Below are positions 60,112 through 64,000 of a stretch of DNA of 64,000 nucleotides, one piece after another; position 1 is the first letter of the stretch; each line of letters starts with the position of its first letter. Made by a program: the position numbers and the translations under genes. The DNA is from Alligator mississippiensis (lineage: Eukaryota; Chordata; Crocodylia; Alligatoridae): positions 72,421,395 through 72,485,394 of the forward strand of contig NC_081833.1 of the NCBI RefSeq assembly GCF_030867095.1. The letters run 5' to 3'. Under the pieces are notes generated by a model that saw only the letters and a program-made list of their open reading frames with translations, had not been told where the DNA came from and made no database searches.

Positions 60112-63100
60112 ATCTAGTCCAGCCCCCTGTGCAAAGCAGGACCACCCCCAAGTAGATCATCCCAAAGCTTTGTCTAGGTAGGTGTTCAAAACCTAGAAGG
60201 ATAGAGACTCCACAACCTCTCTGGGTAACCTGTTTCAGTGTTTTTCTACCCTTCTAGTGAGACTGGTTTTCTTAATATCTAACCTCAACTTCCTTTGCTG
60301 CAACTTGAGACATTGCTCCTTGTTCTGTCATCATATCAGCATAGAATAATGCATGGTGATGATGATGATATATCCAGAAGTTTACTCCAGGAATTTGCAG
60401 GTGGGGAGGTTTCATGTTGGGTTGTACAGATGCTCTGAGTTGCAGGATTTGTAATTTCACTTGGTATTTTCCTTTTTGGAAAGGGAAACCTCCGCACCTT
60501 TCTAAGCCTTAAATATGCCCGTGTTGGTTAAAATTGACAGCCAAGGCTATATACCCAGAATATGCAGCAAGTGCAATGCTGGAATCCATCTGTGAGGATT
60601 AACAGCTCTGGTGGGCTGGTTTTGAAGTTGTGCTAAGTTAAGGCTTGAATTTCAATTACTGCACTGCCTGCTTTGCATAATATAGCAACACGTGTAATGT
60701 AATGTGGATGTATATCATCATGCATAAGCAACCCATTCTAATCCGATAATTTAACTCGTGAACTTGTGGTTGATAGACATCAAGTATTCTGCTCTGGAGA
60801 GGGCATCTTTTCCACCCAGAAAGACTGTGTGCCTTGAGTGGTAGGTTCTCAGCTCTCAGTGAAATCAGAAGACTTGCATTAGTGGAGGAAATAGCTTTCT
60901 ATAAATAAGCTTTTCAAAGCCCATTTGAATTTGACCTCCTCAGATCTCAGGAAAAATAATGACTTTCCTTTGTCTCCAGTTATAATATATTTTGCATGAG
61001 AAGCCTTCATGTCTGGACATTCGGGAGTCAGTTTCTGCCGACTCACTGCTTTCTGATCTGTTCCAGATGTGAGCATGGCATTGATACCATTAGCCTTGAT
61101 GCATTTCAAACAAGGCCCCAGGAACGCTTCCCTGAGCCCCCTCAAACAAAAGCAAAGTGTATTCAGCTGCCTATCCAGTGGGAACGTCTTGCAAAAGTGT
61201 CGAGGTCCTTTCAAAGCAGCCTTCATTATAAAGGTTTTCCCAATGGGGGAGCTGGCACTGTGTGCAGCCTGGAGAGCATCTGGAGCTCCAGTTCTGCAGG
61301 GCACCGAGGCTGGCGAGATCATATGCACGGGGTCTTGGTGCTTAGCTGAGCTGGGGCTCGGTGAAAAGGAGCTTCATTTGGGGGAAGTTAAGGTCCAACT
61401 GCGGGCTTGATTCTCCGCTCTTTGCCCGCTCTGTTCCTTACTGGCATCGATAGGATTTCTGGGTATGCCAGGGGGGCTTTGGCCATAATCCAGCCACTGT
61501 TGGTGACGAGAAACGAGATAAGTTGAATCATATTGCCTAGCCCAAAGCTCTATGTTTGCAACTAGCTTGTACCAGATCTAAAACAACTTCCATCCGTGGG
61601 AATTGTAAGGCGTGAAGTACTTCCCAGGCTGTTCACAGTAGAAGGATGCCTCTTTTGGACAGTCAGTGCTGTGTCCTATTCGAGTCCAGGTGACATCTGG
61701 GAGCATGAAGTCTCGAGGTTGCAGTGTGAGCCTCAGGGGAGTTCAGTTGAAATCTTAGCTGCTTCTCCTATTATTTCATGCCAGTTTTCACGCCTGTCAT
61801 TTCAAGCCACAGACGAAGGAGGCCTACTGACCTTCTCCTAATATTTCATGCCATACAGAGAGGTGTGGTCAGCTGGGCAAAAGCTCAGGGCCAGAAGTCT
61901 CCAAGCACCTCACAATAAGCCAGGGGCCTGCATGGTGAAAATGGGCCATTGACTGTGTGTGCGCCTTGAATTTTTGGGTATCCAGCTGAAGACAATGGAG
62001 GCCTGATGTTTTGGCGATGCCAAGCACCCCCTGTTCTCCACAAACCAGACCCCAAGGCATCCTAAATCAGGGAATTTGGGGGATGTATGGTCCCCTAGCC
62101 CCTTGCTTTTGGTCACCCCATTTATAAAATGGCAACAGCAGCGCTCATCATGTGTGCATCCTCTGTTTCCGCTCATCCGAGTGTGCCCGCCTTAGGTGGG
62201 TGGATAGGTGGGACGTTCACTTTGTTCCTTTACATAAGTAGGGTGGGCCAGAGAGGAGTCCCACTGAAGGGGTGCCAAGACTCACCCCTTTTTTAAATGA
62301 GATGAATGCTTCTATGGATGGGCATTCACAAAGAATGCAATGAGTAGTATTTATCAAGACCCCCCCCCCCCCACCTCTATAAGGGAAGGAGTGGAGCGGG
62401 GAGTAGAATCGAATACCCCATCCACCGACTTTAAAAGCAAGACTATTTTAAAGAGGTTCGACTGGGAGAAAGGGGAGAATGCTCTCAATTCATAAGCAAG
62501 ATGCAGGAGAGGACGTCTTCAGAAATAATGAGCCATCTGTTACCCGGTATGGACAAGCTGCTGAAAAAAGCCTGGAGTGAAGTAGCCAAGGCTGCTGAAG
62601 ACTTGACATGTTGACTCCACGGCATAGTAACAGGCTGGGGATGTCTCTCCGCTGACAAATGTTACAGCTGATTTTTAGGCTCTGCTCCTTCTGTAACTTC
62701 ACTGTTTGTTTCCAGCGTGCGGTAGACTGGGCCCCTATTTAGAGAAGGGAGCGATTCCAGCTGCAGCATGTGTTAGCTGTCTGTGTCTGCCCACCATACC
62801 TAAGGAGCGGGCAGCCTTTAAAAGTGCTCATAATAAATGGTCGCCTTGTCAATGCCCGTGGCACTGCCTCTATTTATAAATGCTTAGAGAAGTGTCTGAA
62901 AGTATGAATTGTTCCCTGAACTGGGTCAGACAGTCTACGAAAGTAACAGCTCAGCTTTCTTTTCACCTCCCCTCTCACCCTCCCTTAGCCAGTGAAGTCC
63001 GTTTTAGGCTCTTACTTTCTGGAGGGACTCGCCAGCAAACAATGCTGAGAAAAAGAGGAGGTTAAGACAATATTTGTCCCTCGGCAGCTGCGAGCCGTGA

Positions 63101-64000
63101 CTTTGAGACTAGCAAGGTCGCACTTTGCTGCTATCCGGCCACTAAGGCACTGAATAGGGAAGATGCTTGTGTGGTACAGTTGCCCTTTAAAGCAAGGCTA
63201 TGTACTCAGTGAAGTCATTCAAAGGCAGGCACTTCCTTTTCATGAGCTTATTAAATGAAATTCCTTCCTAGCTTAATCGAAATGCAGGCCAAGTGCTTAG
63301 CGTTCTGCTTTGGAAGTTGGGTTGTCGATTATGCATTTATATTTGCAGTAGTGCTGAGATGCCTCCATGGGGGATCTAGGCAATGCGCTCGGCGCTGCAC
63401 ACAGGGGCAAGGACAGCACGGACCGACCCCAGGCTCGATTCTCAGAGGTTCTCGCTGACTTTGACTGGTGTCGGGCATGCTAAGCACCTCTGGACCTGGT
63501 TATTGGCATCACAGTCCCTCCTTATCAGCATGATTTTATCCCTCCTTATCAGCTGCCTGCATGGCGACTGTCTTGCCGAGCTCCGTTTGCATTTGTACTG
63601 GAAAAGAAACACATTCTAGATATAAATGTATAGCACACTTCATGTTTTCCCTACCCCCAAAGCAATTCTGCTGTCCCCTATGGACATTTTGTAGGCGTAA
63701 CTTGGCAGAAAGCAGAAATCCTCTGTTGCAAATATGTTTGACAGTAGCTTAAATTCTGGAAGCTCCCATGCTTTAAGACCTGGAAGCTACAACAGCATAG
63801 CTAGCATGGGGCTTGTCAGAGAGTCTTTGATTTAAAATAGCAAAATCTCCAGAAATGCATCATTCAAAGCAAACTTGGAGGGCTTGTTCGGGTCCATACG
63901 GCTACTATGCAAGGGGAGGCTTAAAAGTCCAGGCTAAAGGGCGCTAAAGGAGAGATGTCCCCTGGAGTGATCACCCTGAAAACCTCTGGCTCAAGAGCAG

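Larger units (their letters stand above)
59640..60345 (-). mobile_element. CR1 LINE 3' part, interrupted by tandem duplication and a hAT insertion
   Basis: GGTTGGAAGGGACCTCAGGA, TCCAGCCCCCTGTGCAAAGC, CTTTGTCTAGGTAGGTGTTC and GACATTGCTCCTTGTTCTGT are, in order, the reverse complement of a CR1 tail. The element is split at 59825-60111 by a hAT. Its first about 60 bases exist twice because of the tandem duplication. Confidence 0.85.
59137..64000. other. Region right of the candidate first exon
   Basis: It holds the CR1/microsatellite/hAT cluster at 59538-60345. From 60346 to 64000 I see moderately GC-rich unique sequence with a C14 run near 62360 and no exon similar to a known protein. If the upstream exon is real, this is its first intron. 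Confidence 0.6.

Noticed and set aside
59137-64000. Searched for CRISPLD2 signal-peptide and CAP-domain exons
   Set aside because: None of the open frames resembles the protein (for example no WTDELE- or HYTQIVW-like block), so coding exons must lie beyond the window if the assignment is right.

Overview
This window is vertebrate genomic DNA: long AT-rich introns, canonical GT-AG exons and interspersed repeats. The repeats (CR1 LINEs ending in CCCTTCCAGCCC-TAATGTCTATGAA, short hAT elements with 8-bp target duplications, small inverted-repeat elements) point to a non-avian archosaur or turtle, most likely a crocodilian. That assignment is an inference from repeat style, not from a search.

One protein-coding gene can be followed with confidence. 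It is USP10 (ubiquitin-specific peptidase 10) on the + strand, coding exons 2-14, from 4276 to the stop at 43680, followed by a 3' UTR with AATAAA at 44493. The 13 exons keep one reading frame and encode 787 residues. With the missing first exon (seven residues in human USP10, presumably left of the window) the protein would be 794 residues, against 798 in human. It carries a G3BP-binding FGxF motif, a PAM2 motif, a lysine-rich patch and a complete USP domain with Cys, His and Asp boxes. Intron 5 has the full signature of a minor-spliceosome (U12-type) intron.

The introns hold most of the repeats: hAT elements at 4562, 6990, 22772, 24042 and 35469; inverted-repeat elements at 3888, 10214, 11140, 16028 and 28277-28763; and CR1 pieces at 14636, 16195 and 41777. 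Introns 11 and 13 also share a diverged repeat, and the intron 11 copy has been split by a hAT insertion.

The region from 44516 to 58950 appears intergenic. It holds SINE-like pieces, a 1.5-kb CR1 on the - strand (47686-49183) with reverse-transcriptase motifs, an old CR1 at 53215, and a 620-bp GT/TATAGATATC tandem array. At 58973-59136 a TATA box, an initiator-like site and a strong splice donor look like a promoter with a noncoding first exon. By vertebrate gene order this may be the 5' end of CRISPLD2, whose coding exons would lie to the right. The last 5 kb holds a CR1 3' end duplicated together with an ACTAT microsatellite and split by a hAT element, then sequence with no recognised gene.
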